From contig JAKZAP010000018.1 of the NCBI GenBank assembly GCA_023053575.1, positions 2,542,001 to 2,606,000 on the forward strand: 64,000 bases of DNA, read 5' to 3'. The notes beneath the pieces were generated by a model that had not been told where the DNA came from, made no database searches, and saw only the letters and a program-made list of their open reading frames with translations. The stretch comes from Branchinecta lynchi. Lineage: Eukaryota > Arthropoda > Branchiopoda > Anostraca > Branchinectidae. Below, in pieces: positions 21,493 to 29,191 of the stretch. The translations under genes were made by a program, and so were the position numbers. The stretch's first letter is position 1, and each line of letters starts with the position of its first letter.

Positions 21493-21590
21493 TTCCCTTT
21501 CAGCATTGGAACATTATTTTTTTGTGACACTGCCTTAAACATTGATTCAGTGTCAGTGCTCTTTTTACATTTCATACAATAAATCTCCAT
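21423..21590 (-). CDS. Zinc-ribbon protein or N-terminal zinc module of the integrase (55 codons)
   Basis: Begins with ATG after TTTCTAATAAATGG. It has two CxxC pairs: YCMKCKK (Cys5, Cys8) and NCVICGSRKNRF (Cys34, Cys37), i.e. a treble-clef or ribbon-type zinc site. Zinc ribbons of this kind (DUF5679-like) are known in Polinton-type elements beside the integrase. The frame stops at 21423, overlapping the integrase frame by about 70 bases, with the slippery T TTA AAA inside the overlap. So it may act alone, or as the N-terminal domain of a frameshifted integrase. Confidence 0.75.
   Translation of the reverse strand: MEIYCMKCKKSTDTESMFKAVSQKNNVPMLKGNCVICGSRKNRFLKKTSTQKQIF
21453..21459 (-). promoter_or_regulatory. 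Candidate -1 ribosomal frameshift site (T TTA AAA) between zinc ribbon and integrase
   Basis: The heptamer fits X XXY YYZ in the zinc-ribbon reading frame, and a -1 slip enters exactly the integrase frame, which has no ATG of its own. The run of A continues for four more bases, so an assembly or genomic indel in the A8 tract must also be considered. I did not evaluate downstream RNA structure. Confidence 0.5.
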
Positions 21591-21621
21591 TTATTAGAAA
21601 ACAATTTTCTTAAACGAAAAG

Positions 21622-21954
21622 CTACCACCCCTTCATTTTCCGCTGGATGTAGGAAATACAGTGAAGTCCACAGTTTAATTCATCTATATTTTGAACAGCA
21701 AGATTTTCATAAGCTATTTTTTTCTTTGAAGTTCTTAGATATTTAATTATTTCTTTTCCTGGGGGAATACCGAAAGAATCAAAAAATTCTGCATGGGGGG
21801 ATTCAGGTAGATTACAATAGGCAACCCAATGTGTTCCAGGCATTCCACGTTTGTCATAGTTGATTACACCGCATTCCGAATCGTTTATATGTTTGGGTAG
21901 CGTATCTAAAGAGAAAACACCTCGAAACTGTGGTATACTCCCTAATGCATCCAT
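21622..21954 (-). CDS. Polinton adenain-like maturation protease (PRO)
   Basis: C5-type cysteine protease. The catalytic triad and oxyanion residues are visible as His42 (PGTHWVAY), Asp59 (FFDSFG), Gln88 (AVQNID) and Cys95 (LNCGLHC). It would cut capsid precursor proteins at Gly-x-Gly sites. From ATG the protein has 110 residues. However, the family's conserved start (a P-L-x-N-F-D-I block) is present just upstream in the same frame without an ATG (GPLTNFDI, 21955-21978). That frame stays open back to a canonical A AAA AAC slip site in the preceding gene. The longer, frameshifted form is therefore likely; initiation at this ATG (preceded by AATTTTGATATA) is the alternative. Confidence 0.85.
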   Translation of the reverse strand: MDALGSIPQFRGVFSLDTLPKHINDSECGVINYDKRGMPGTHWVAYCNLPESPHAEFFDSFGIPPGKEIIKYLRTSKKKIAYENLAVQNIDELNCGLHCISYIQRKMKGW

Positions 21955-21977
21955 TATATCAAAATTGGTTAGAGGTC

Positions 21978-22628
21978 CTACTTTACTTTTGCTTCTTTTT
22001 TGATGTCCCCGTTTTTTGACTTCCTAGGCCTTCCACGTACCCCATGACCGACAACTTTTTGTGTTCCAGGGAGTGTAAGCGCTCCACCTATGTTGACATC
22101 ATCGTTTTTTTCCTTCCTAGGCCTTCCACGTACCCCATGACCGACAACTTTTTGTGTTCCAGGAAGTTTAAGCGCTCCACCTATGTTGACATCATCGGTT
22201 TCCTTCCCACGTACCCCATGACCGACAACTTTTTGTGTTCCAGGAAGTGTAAGCGCTCCACCTGTGTTGGTTATGTTATCCACCAATTTCTTACCAGCGA
22301 ATGTACCCAAAGCAGCAGCTCCGCTTGTTAAAGCTGCCTTACCAAGGGCTACAGCTAACGGTATTAAGAATGGAAGTAATCCACCTTTTTGAATCGCTTC
22401 TCTCATCTGCTTGTATGATACATCTATGTCACAACCCTTATTATTCATTTTACATGTTTCAATTTTATCAATTTGTCGTTTACTTAAAAGTAACTTGACT
22501 GGTTCTCGTTCATTTTGTCTACTATGACTAACACGTATCTGACATTTTTGTTTAGCATCAAAACATTTCTTCAGCTTTCCTTTCTGAAGCTTTGACAAAT
22601 AAACTGTATACTCCATTGTTTCAACCAT
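21978..22628 (-). CDS. Hydrophobic pX-like virion protein with C-terminal repeats (216 aa)
   Basis: N-terminal ~85 residues: a basic, Cys-containing domain that starts EYTVYLSKLQKGKLKK. Next comes a glycine/alanine-rich hydrophobic segment at about residues 80-112 (KGGLLPFLIPLAVALGKAAL), likely membrane-active. It ends in three near-identical copies of GGALTLPGTQKVVGHGVRG with basic linkers (RPRK). Proteins with a GG-LP hydrophobic core precede the protease in other Polintons and resemble adenoviral core or lytic peptides. The start follows TCCCTAATAAATGG. The frame ends at TAG (21978), while the -1 frame leads into the protease. Confidence 0.7.
   Translation of the reverse strand: MVETMEYTVYLSKLQKGKLKKCFDAKQKCQIRVSHSRQNEREPVKLLLSKRQIDKIETCKMNNKGCDIDVSYKQMREAIQKGGLLPFLIPLAVALGKAALTSGAAALGTFAGKKLVDNITNTGGALTLPGTQKVVGHGVRGKETDDVNIGGALKLPGTQKVVGHGVRGRPRKEKNDDVNIGGALTLPGTQKVVGHGVRGRPRKSKNGDIKKEAKVK
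22011..22017 (-). promoter_or_regulatory. Candidate -1 ribosomal frameshift site (A AAA AAC) between pX-like gene and protease
   Basis: Read in the pX-like frame as TCA AAA AAC, this is the most efficient class of eukaryotic -1 slip site. A -1 slip gives an open frame through the conserved GPLTNFDI block into the protease. The spacing is about 57 bases upstream of the protease ATG. Confidence 0.55.
22028..22265. repeat. Three coding tandem repeats in the pX-like gene
   Basis: Units of about 75-93 bp share the block encoding LPGTQKVVGHGVRG. They are nearly identical at nucleotide level, which indicates recent expansion. One unit lacks the RPRK linker. Confidence 0.85.
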
Positions 22629-22658
22629 TTATTAGGGAATTAATTTATCATATAAATT

Positions 22659-23393
22659 TTATTTCTTTAGTTTAGTTTTCATGAAGTCTTCTGTTTTCTT
22701 AACAAAATCTTGATCAACAGGTTTTTGCTCTAAAAGCCTTTTTAAAATGTTTACGACTGCTCTTTCAATACCATTGATATGCAGATTTTGGTCCAAATCA
22801 TTTGAACCAATAAAACTGCTAATTTTTTGTTGGTTTTCGAGCTTTTTGTCAATACTTTTCCTAAGGTCAAGAAGCTTTTTGTCAATACTTTTGCTAAGGT
22901 CGCCAATCTTCGTTTCAATACTTATGCTAAGGGCTTGTTGGTTTTCGAGCTTTTTGTCAAAATCTAAAAGATACGTAGTTAACGTTCCTAAATTAACAGC
23001 ATCATGTTTGTTTCTAGGATCTTGAACATTTGTGATAACTTTATTCCCAGCATCAAGTTCTTTATCAGTAACCTGAATTGTTGGTTTTACAAATAATCCT
23101 TTATCTTTGATCCTTACCATTGCATTGTCAGGAGAATCATCTACCAAGGTTAATCTGTTAATATCTTCGCTAAAATATTGATTGGCTTGCACTTGTTCTG
23201 CAGTTATTTGTTCTTTAAACTGATTCAAAATAATAGTCATCAACCTTAAGCTAATCGCATCCTGATCTGCTTTGGCATCACCTAAATTAACAATTCGCCT
23301 ATCCTGTAGGTTAATGTTACCGTTTTCGTCAGTAACTACCTTTACATTCGATTCGTTACTAACCTTTTTTCCGACACTACCAAATTTATTCAT
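22659..23393 (-). CDS. Tail-fibre-like trimeric protein (244 aa)
   Basis: Contains two phage-fibre-type repeats: RRIVNLGDAKADQDAISLR (about residues 32-50) and NKVITNVQDPRNKHDAVNLG (about 116-135). A long coiled coil follows (about residues 145-195), with repeated DKKL-E-NQQ and SIDKKL-DLRKSIDKKL units. This layout (beta-triangular shaft segments plus coiled coil) suggests a homotrimeric attachment fibre or spike on a virion. It lies between the packaging ATPase and the pX-like gene and starts after CTATAATAAATG. Only the repeat pattern supports the call; no receptor domain is recognised. Confidence 0.6.
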   Translation of the reverse strand: MNKFGSVGKKVSNESNVKVVTDENGNINLQDRRIVNLGDAKADQDAISLRLMTIILNQFKEQITAEQVQANQYFSEDINRLTLVDDSPDNAMVRIKDKGLFVKPTIQVTDKELDAGNKVITNVQDPRNKHDAVNLGTLTTYLLDFDKKLENQQALSISIETKIGDLSKSIDKKLLDLRKSIDKKLENQQKISSFIGSNDLDQNLHINGIERAVVNILKRLLEQKPVDQDFVKKTEDFMKTKLKK

Positions 23394-23409
23394 TTATTAT
23401 AGAAATAAA

Positions 23410-24087
23410 TTATCCGGTAAATTTTTCAAAGTTTTTCCTGTACTTAAGGGTTTTATCTTTTATTTTTAAATCTATGAAGAAAAAACCGTAGCCCTTGGTT
23501 GCAGCCTCGAATTGTTTGAGAAATTTTTCATTGTCTATACTGGATACATGGCTTTGTCTTATTAATTTTACTTCTTTTGGATTAGAACACTGAAAGAATG
23601 CAAAATAATTGCACTGGAGCCTTACCACCTTTGGCGTTTTATGATAGCTCTGTGACAAGTAAATAATTGAAGCATTTTTCTTTCTTCCTCTTATGAATAA
23701 ATCTTCTATTTTCTTCTGGTCTTTTTCAGTGACAAAATCGTCAAAGATAATCAAGTTTTGGTACTCAGGGTCTAAGTCGTCAACATCGACAATATCATCA
23801 AGATTGTTACTTACTGTTAAGACTTTCGATTTGCATTGTGACTCCAAAGTGGTTAAATTGGTTATAAGGTCTTGATATTTATCTTCTTCAAGATCTTTAG
23901 CATACAAGTATATTCGGTTGAAACAAAGATATTCATAAATTAAATTCAAAAGAAGGTTAGTTTTCCCTGTTCCAGAACTACCACAAATTAAGAGTCTGAA
24001 TGGCCACTGAGGTGCAAGGTTGTGCTTATTCTGATAAGTGTTCTTTTCACTAAAATCATAGACTTTGATTGGAGCCTTTTCATTCAT
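23410..24087 (-). CDS. Polinton genome-packaging ATPase (FtsK/HerA, A32-like)
   Basis: 225 codons. Walker A is GSSGTGKT at residues 36-43 and Walker B is LIIFDDF at about 112-118. A sensor-type Gln lies in IIYLSQSYHKTP near residue 150. It would drive DNA into preformed capsids. The length is usual for Polinton ATP proteins. The gene starts after TTCCTAAATAAATG and is preceded by the 21-bp tandem array, so that array is its 5' region. Confidence 0.9.
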   Translation of the reverse strand: MNEKAPIKVYDFSEKNTYQNKHNLAPQWPFRLLICGSSGTGKTNLLLNLIYEYLCFNRIYLYAKDLEEDKYQDLITNLTTLESQCKSKVLTVSNNLDDIVDVDDLDPEYQNLIIFDDFVTEKDQKKIEDLFIRGRKKNASIIYLSQSYHKTPKVVRLQCNYFAFFQCSNPKEVKLIRQSHVSSIDNEKFLKQFEAATKGYGFFFIDLKIKDKTLKYRKNFEKFTG

Positions 24088-24119
24088 TTATTTAGGAAGA
24101 ATTTTTCATTATAAGATTT

Positions 24120-24299
24120 ACTTGAGTATTTTAAGTATATACTTGAATTTTTTAAGTAGGTACTTGAATTTATTAAGTAGGTACTTGAATTTTTTAAGTA
24201 GGTACTTGAATTTTTTAAGTAGGTACTTGAATTTATTAAGTAGGTACTTGAATTTTTTAAGTAGGTACTTGAATTTATTAAGTAGGTACTTGAATTTAA
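24120..24299. repeat. 21-bp minisatellite (about 8 copies) between POLB and the ATPase
   Basis: Units ACTTGAATTTWTTAAGTAGGT alternate between TTT and TTA at one position. Each unit contains AAGTA-gg-TACTT, an inverted repeat. The array begins at the POLB stop codon and ends about 35 bp from the ATPase start, so it fills the ATPase 5' region. On the plus strand it reads as an open heptapeptide repeat (LSRYLNF), because 21 is a multiple of 3; that is probably fortuitous. Confidence 0.9.
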
Positions 24300-27200
24300 T
24301 GTTTATAACCTAAAGGTAAAGTGTGTATTTTATCGCTTGTTACTATCCTTTTATCATCCTTAGGATCTAACGCTTTTTTATTCTGTTCTTCTAGAAACAT
24401 ATTGTGCTTGTATGATCTTAAGTTATACTGGGTTATAGAAAGGTTTTCCGTTTTACCAAACAGTACATCCTTATAGTTTTGAATGGTAATTTTATCTTTA
24501 ACGATATTGGTTTTTATTCCTTTCAGTTTTTTGCTAGCTTTTGAAGGGTCTTGGTTGTCCTTTAAATAAGCATATACTTTTGATCGTAATCCAACAAATT
24601 CTGTCATAACCTGCCCACCTAATTCATCTTTCATCATTCCTATCACTTTCTTATTTACACTAGGAAACCCATATGGATTATCTTTCGCATAATCAGATGT
24701 ATCGAACCTCTCATTCAAATCCTGTTTGATATCTTGATAAAAATCTTCAGTTCTAATATCATATATGAAAGAATCAGTGTCCATATAACACAAATCAATT
24801 TTATCTCCATATTTAGGCTTCATATAATCATAATGGAATTCATACATCAATAACTTGGATAGTTCCAATACAGCAAAGCCGATATACATTGGTTTGTCTA
24901 GTTTTATCTTTTCCTTCGACATTCTTGCCACTGAAAAGTTTTCACTAAAAATTATTTCAGATTTAAAGTTGGGCTTCTTTATTATTTTTTCTCTTGTTTC
25001 ATTATCCGTTATTATTTCCATATCCGCTCGCTTCCTTACGTTTTCCATAGTTTTTCCAAAGCAAGCATTATTCATAAGCTTAAAGAAATCCTTTTCAAAA
25101 TCATTTGTACCTTTAGTTCTAAGTGCTGTGTTGTGGTCTATATATCCGTTTAAGTAAGCACTTTCAGTGAATCCTAGTATTCTGTGTACTCTTTTCAATA
25201 TCAAACCTTTTTGTAAATAGAATTCTAGATTCCTGTGGTGAACTACATAGTTGGTTTTATCTAATACTGTGGTACATAGCTTACCGTTAAAGTGTTCGGG
25301 TGCTAATGGTAAATCCTTGTGTAATTCGTGTAGTTCTTTTGGATATTCTAAATCTACCTCATATATAGCACCTACATCTTGTCTCACCGATTTAATCGTA
25401 ATCACCGACTTGATATGAGTTTTTAGATGGTTGTAATACTCGATTGATTTGTATTCATTCCTTTCTTTCAAATCATCCGGTATGGAAATGAATTGGAAAT
25501 CATTCGCGGGTAAATTCTGCGACATCGCCCACCCATATAAATTATTTTTATCCAAATACACTAAATAATTAGATGGCTTATTCTTATTATAATCACTTGT
25601 ATATTTATTATTTGCTTTTGCGTATCTTTTTATACATTGGGATACACCACCTCTTATTCCTTTTTCTATAAAGGTATACATGTCTTCCTTTGAGAATAAC
25701 GGCAAGTCTACTTTCGAATGCTTTAGGAAAGCATCCCATGTTAGTCCTGGAGCTGAGAAGTAATGAAGTGGATCCAAATCATAATTCCGTATACAAACGT
25801 TCCTGAAATTCTCCACAACGTCTGATAGAATTAACACATCACTTTTTAGGTACAACTTGGTATAATCAAGTAATGTTTCACAGTTAAATTGCTTCCATAT
25901 AGATACCGCTCTTTTATAATCACTTTTGTCAATACCTTTCCCCGTCAACCTAGAATAAAAGCTTTCTATTGGTGGTAAGTTTGTACAATTCATTTTATCG
26001 AAACTATCCACGAATTCATAGGGATACACACCTTTTTTAATTATTTCTTTGAATTCATCGTCATTTTTGAAGCTGTTAGATGTGTACTTGAAATTCTGTC
26101 TTAGATGATTACAAGGTACTTTGCAATCACATGTTGCTAAATTTGCTGATAGTTTGTCTAAAGATGAAGCCATAAATCTAATTGAATCTATAAACCGCAT
26201 CTCATATTTTATTTCCGTGTCCGCTTTTGTAATACTTATTGATTTCGAGAATGATATGAAACTTTCTGCACTTTCAAAAATTCCGTTATCAGGTATCAAT
26301 TCTCTAACAAATAAATGAGAGTCATATTTTGATAAATTATGCATTACTACCGGGATATGCCTAGGAATCCTGTATTTCATATTACATTCAGCATGAGCAA
26401 ATCCTCTATCTTCTCCTGTCATGTGATCGTGATCAAAGTGAGGATTTTCAGTAATTTCAGTTGTACAGATGTGACAAGTCTTATTCATTAGATTTTTCCA
26501 TTTTTTGGTAATTTCTGCATTGGTATAAGTATGGTTTCTTTGTCTGCTTTCATATTTGTTTGCAATTTCTGTGGATACTTTTGTAACGGTTTTAACAAAA
26601 TGTTCTGCAGCGTCTTCACCGAAATAGTCATAGTATTTGTTCTGGTTTGTATCAAAGGAACAGCATACCTGAAACCCGTAAGCAAATGGTTTCTGTTTGG
26701 CCACTTTTATTGTTTTCTTTCCGTTTACCTGATTGTATTCTTCGTTATAAGACTCAAAGTCTGCTATTATGCAATAAGGTACTTTCATTTGTTTTGCAAT
26801 ATTTTTATATTGTATACTTGAACCTTCAGGAGGCATTATTATATCAGGATCTTCGCAATTGTTTTTACTCTCATGTTTTTCATATTGTTCTTCTTTTGTA
26901 AAATGCCTTCCGCAAAAAGTGCAGAGGTATGTCTTTGTTTTATTTTTAGAGATTTGACTACCAACTAATCTGCTCAGATCCTTTACCAATACATAATGAT
27001 TATCGAAATATAATAAATTAATAACATGTTTAGCTGTTTTGCCATTGATTGTACTTTTTAGTATATGACTTCTGATGATTTTCTCTTTTTCAATTTGAAA
27101 TAAACAAATCTTAATGTTGTATCTATTTTCAAATTTGTGTATATCTTTAGTATCCATTGGGAAGTTGGTAACCCCATCGAAATCAAATTCGTTCTCATAT

Positions 27201-28372
27201 TGTTTATATTTCGAAATTCTTTCCGGATGATCCTTAGCTGGATGTAGATTTGCTAAGATGGACCAAAGAAAGCATTTTTGATCTAAATTTTTTATATTTA
27301 TGCATGCTTTTTTATTTTTTACGAAATCTGGCAGTATTTTAAACGTTCCTCCCATGTAAGATTCTATTCGTGTCATCCTATAATCAATTCCTTCATACCG
27401 ACTGAATTGTAGCCCAGATCGAGGGGTATTACTTAAAGAACTAAGTCTCTTGTTATTATCATCCAAATGATTATGAGTAAGAATGCCATTTTTATTTAAA
27501 ATCCAAGAAGTACTGTTGTAATATACTACTACTTCTTCATCATTCTCCTGTCGATGGAAAATAACCCGAGTTACAAACTGAACTCTATATTGATTTATTT
27601 CGTTCATTCGCCGCTGTATATCTGCGAAAGTAAAAGCAATAAGAGTATGCTCGTCAACTCCATTACCTTGAACTGAAACGTTTACAGTGAATATATTTTC
27701 ACTTTCGCTAAAAATAGTAGGCTGCTGTTCTTCTTCCTTTCTAAATAAATGATCAGGAATTAATTTTTCTTCTTTGATTTTTTTCTTATTTATAAAGAGA
27801 GTGGATAAATCGACTACTTTCTGTCTACTGTTATCACGTCTTTCTGTTTGATCTCTTATGATATCTCTATTTTTCTGTACGGAATCTTTATGTTTGGTAA
27901 TAATATTATTATAGTATTCTTCAACCTTTTGTATGACTTCTTCTCGGTTTCCACGGGTGGATAGGTTTTTGTTTTTTAGAAATCTTTTTAATTGACTCGT
28001 ATCTTTTTCTTTTATCTTTTCCTTCTCTTGTGTTATTTTTGTAATGGTAGTATTATTTTCTTTTATCTCATCTTCCAGAATGGTTCGTAATCTCGGTTCT
28101 GGTTTGTAGTCGGATGGTCTGTTCTTATTATGAGTTCTTTCGTTTCTGCGTTCAATTTTAATTTTATCTTCAGCTATCAAAATATACTTATTAAGATGGT
28201 TTATTATATTATTTGTTATTTCATGTTTCTTAGCTCCATTTGTTTTGATTTTATTAATTTTCGCATAAGTCCGCAGTTCATTATATGTGTATAGCGATAA
28301 TCTTTGTATAACCGCTTTGTTGTTTGATATAACCTTTTTACAAAGCTGAATAACCTCTGCAGTATTCATCAT
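24296..28372 (-). CDS. Polinton protein-primed family B DNA polymerase (POLB)
   Basis: 1358 codons, intact. N-terminal extension: a SAP-like helix pair at about residues 23-60 and another near 124-152 (TSQLKRFLKNKNLSTRGNRE). A C2H2-like finger lies near 479 (YLCTFCGRHFTKEEQYEKH). Exonuclease motifs: Exo I IADFES near 527, Exo II HNLSKYD near 674, Exo III YLKSD near 838. Between Exo I and Exo II is an HNH/endonuclease VII-like zinc module (CHICTTEI...FDHDHMTG, about 629-665). Polymerase motifs: A YLDKNNLYGWAMS near 936, B KLMNNACFGKTMEN near 1097, C YMDTDS near 1195. It would replicate the element from protein-bound ends. It starts after CTCTATTAAATG. Confidence 0.95.
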   Translation of the reverse strand: MMNTAEVIQLCKKVISNNKAVIQRLSLYTYNELRTYAKINKIKTNGAKKHEITNNIINHLNKYILIAEDKIKIERRNERTHNKNRPSDYKPEPRLRTILEDEIKENNTTITKITQEKEKIKEKDTSQLKRFLKNKNLSTRGNREEVIQKVEEYYNNIITKHKDSVQKNRDIIRDQTERRDNSRQKVVDLSTLFINKKKIKEEKLIPDHLFRKEEEQQPTIFSESENIFTVNVSVQGNGVDEHTLIAFTFADIQRRMNEINQYRVQFVTRVIFHRQENDEEVVVYYNSTSWILNKNGILTHNHLDDNNKRLSSLSNTPRSGLQFSRYEGIDYRMTRIESYMGGTFKILPDFVKNKKACINIKNLDQKCFLWSILANLHPAKDHPERISKYKQYENEFDFDGVTNFPMDTKDIHKFENRYNIKICLFQIEKEKIIRSHILKSTINGKTAKHVINLLYFDNHYVLVKDLSRLVGSQISKNKTKTYLCTFCGRHFTKEEQYEKHESKNNCEDPDIIMPPEGSSIQYKNIAKQMKVPYCIIADFESYNEEYNQVNGKKTIKVAKQKPFAYGFQVCCSFDTNQNKYYDYFGEDAAEHFVKTVTKVSTEIANKYESRQRNHTYTNAEITKKWKNLMNKTCHICTTEITENPHFDHDHMTGEDRGFAHAECNMKYRIPRHIPVVMHNLSKYDSHLFVRELIPDNGIFESAESFISFSKSISITKADTEIKYEMRFIDSIRFMASSLDKLSANLATCDCKVPCNHLRQNFKYTSNSFKNDDEFKEIIKKGVYPYEFVDSFDKMNCTNLPPIESFYSRLTGKGIDKSDYKRAVSIWKQFNCETLLDYTKLYLKSDVLILSDVVENFRNVCIRNYDLDPLHYFSAPGLTWDAFLKHSKVDLPLFSKEDMYTFIEKGIRGGVSQCIKRYAKANNKYTSDYNKNKPSNYLVYLDKNNLYGWAMSQNLPANDFQFISIPDDLKERNEYKSIEYYNHLKTHIKSVITIKSVRQDVGAIYEVDLEYPKELHELHKDLPLAPEHFNGKLCTTVLDKTNYVVHHRNLEFYLQKGLILKRVHRILGFTESAYLNGYIDHNTALRTKGTNDFEKDFFKLMNNACFGKTMENVRKRADMEIITDNETREKIIKKPNFKSEIIFSENFSVARMSKEKIKLDKPMYIGFAVLELSKLLMYEFHYDYMKPKYGDKIDLCYMDTDSFIYDIRTEDFYQDIKQDLNERFDTSDYAKDNPYGFPSVNKKVIGMMKDELGGQVMTEFVGLRSKVYAYLKDNQDPSKASKKLKGIKTNIVKDKITIQNYKDVLFGKTENLSITQYNLRSYKHNMFLEEQNKKALDPKDDKRIVTSDKIHTLPLGYKH

Positions 28373-28454
28373 TTAATAGAGGAACATTTTTATTAATAAA
28401 TTTCTCCCGTCTGCGTTTTCTCAGTCGTAAAGAAAAGCACTGGTTTCAGTATGC

Positions 28455-28706
28455 GTTTCACAGAGCAAGCGCTGTCTATATTCTCTCCGATCAATCAAGA
28501 AAGTTTCAGTAGAGTTCCGTAGATAGCAGATGTGTTTTGTGTTTCACGGAGCAAGCGCTATCTATATTCTCTCCGATCAATCAAGAAAGTTTCAGTAGAG
28601 TTCCGTAGATAGCAGATGTGTTTTGTGTTTCACGGAGCAAGCGCTATCTATATTCTCTCCGATCAATCAAGAAAGTTTCAGTAGAGTTCCGTAGATAGCA
28701 GATGTG
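28455..28706. repeat. 86-bp tandem repeat, three copies, in the divergent POLB/membrane-protein promoter region
   Basis: Units start GTTTCACGGAGCAAGCGC at 28455, 28541 and 28627. The first differs at two positions and the second and third are identical, so they are recent. Each holds CTATCTA and TAGATAG about 60 bp apart, able to form a stem. The array lies between two divergently transcribed genes. Confidence 0.9.
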
Positions 28707-28768
28707 CTCCGAATCGCGAACCTTTCATTCAATCAAATAATTTCTGAAACAATTTTATTACATAATAA

Positions 28769-29191
28769 ATGGAAGAATTAGAAAAGAAAATGTATGTTTA
28801 CCGTCGCAGTTACAAGTACTACAATCGTATAAGTAATAGCTTACTTGTATCCAAATTCCTCTTTTCGGCAGCAGGAATGTCTGCGTTTCTAGTGCTACCT
28901 TTAGCTTCTTTAAGTTTGGGTGCTGTTATCATCGAAATAATTGAAAAGCAGTTAAGTATTGCTGATAGAAAAGCAGAATTTAGGACAAATTACAATTTTT
29001 ATACTGAGTTGTTCTCAATGCTAAAATGCGGACAATTAACAATTGAGGAGGTAATTCAGAGAGAAACAGAGATGCGTAAAACCTTTCGATTTTTTCCTCG
29101 CGAAAAATACATGAAACAGGTTCGCTTGAACGGCTATAAATATTGTAAGAACGAAACTATCAAAATACAAGAAAATTTACCAAAAATATAA
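28769..29191 (+). CDS. Polinton small membrane protein (140 aa), only plus-strand gene
   Basis: Starts after TACATAATAAATGG. Residues 24-58 form a hydrophobic hairpin (LLVSKFLFSAAGMSAFLVLP, then LASLSLGAVIIEII) flanked by basic Tyr/Arg-rich and charged helical segments. Two-span proteins of this kind occur beside POLB in other Polintons, but no role is known to me. An inner-membrane or envelope-associated part, or a terminal-protein-like partner, are guesses. It is divergent from POLB across the 86-bp repeats. Confidence 0.65.
   Translation: MEELEKKMYVYRRSYKYYNRISNSLLVSKFLFSAAGMSAFLVLPLASLSLGAVIIEIIEKQLSIADRKAEFRTNYNFYTELFSMLKCGQLTIEEVIQRETEMRKTFRFFPREKYMKQVRLNGYKYCKNETIKIQENLPKI

Noticed and set aside
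24120..24299. CRISPR-like array
   Set aside because: Units are contiguous 21-bp tandem repeats without unique spacers, in an animal genome; it is a minisatellite.
24065..24313. Plus-strand frame of 82 codons with an eightfold LSRYLNF repeat
   Set aside because: It is only the translation of the 21-bp minisatellite, antisense to the POLB/ATPase junction. No start motif of the element precedes it.
17827..26901. Many plus-strand ORFs of 60-100 codons within the Polinton
   Set aside because: They are antisense shadows of the capsid, pX, fibre, ATPase and POLB genes and lack the TAATAAATGG-type start element.
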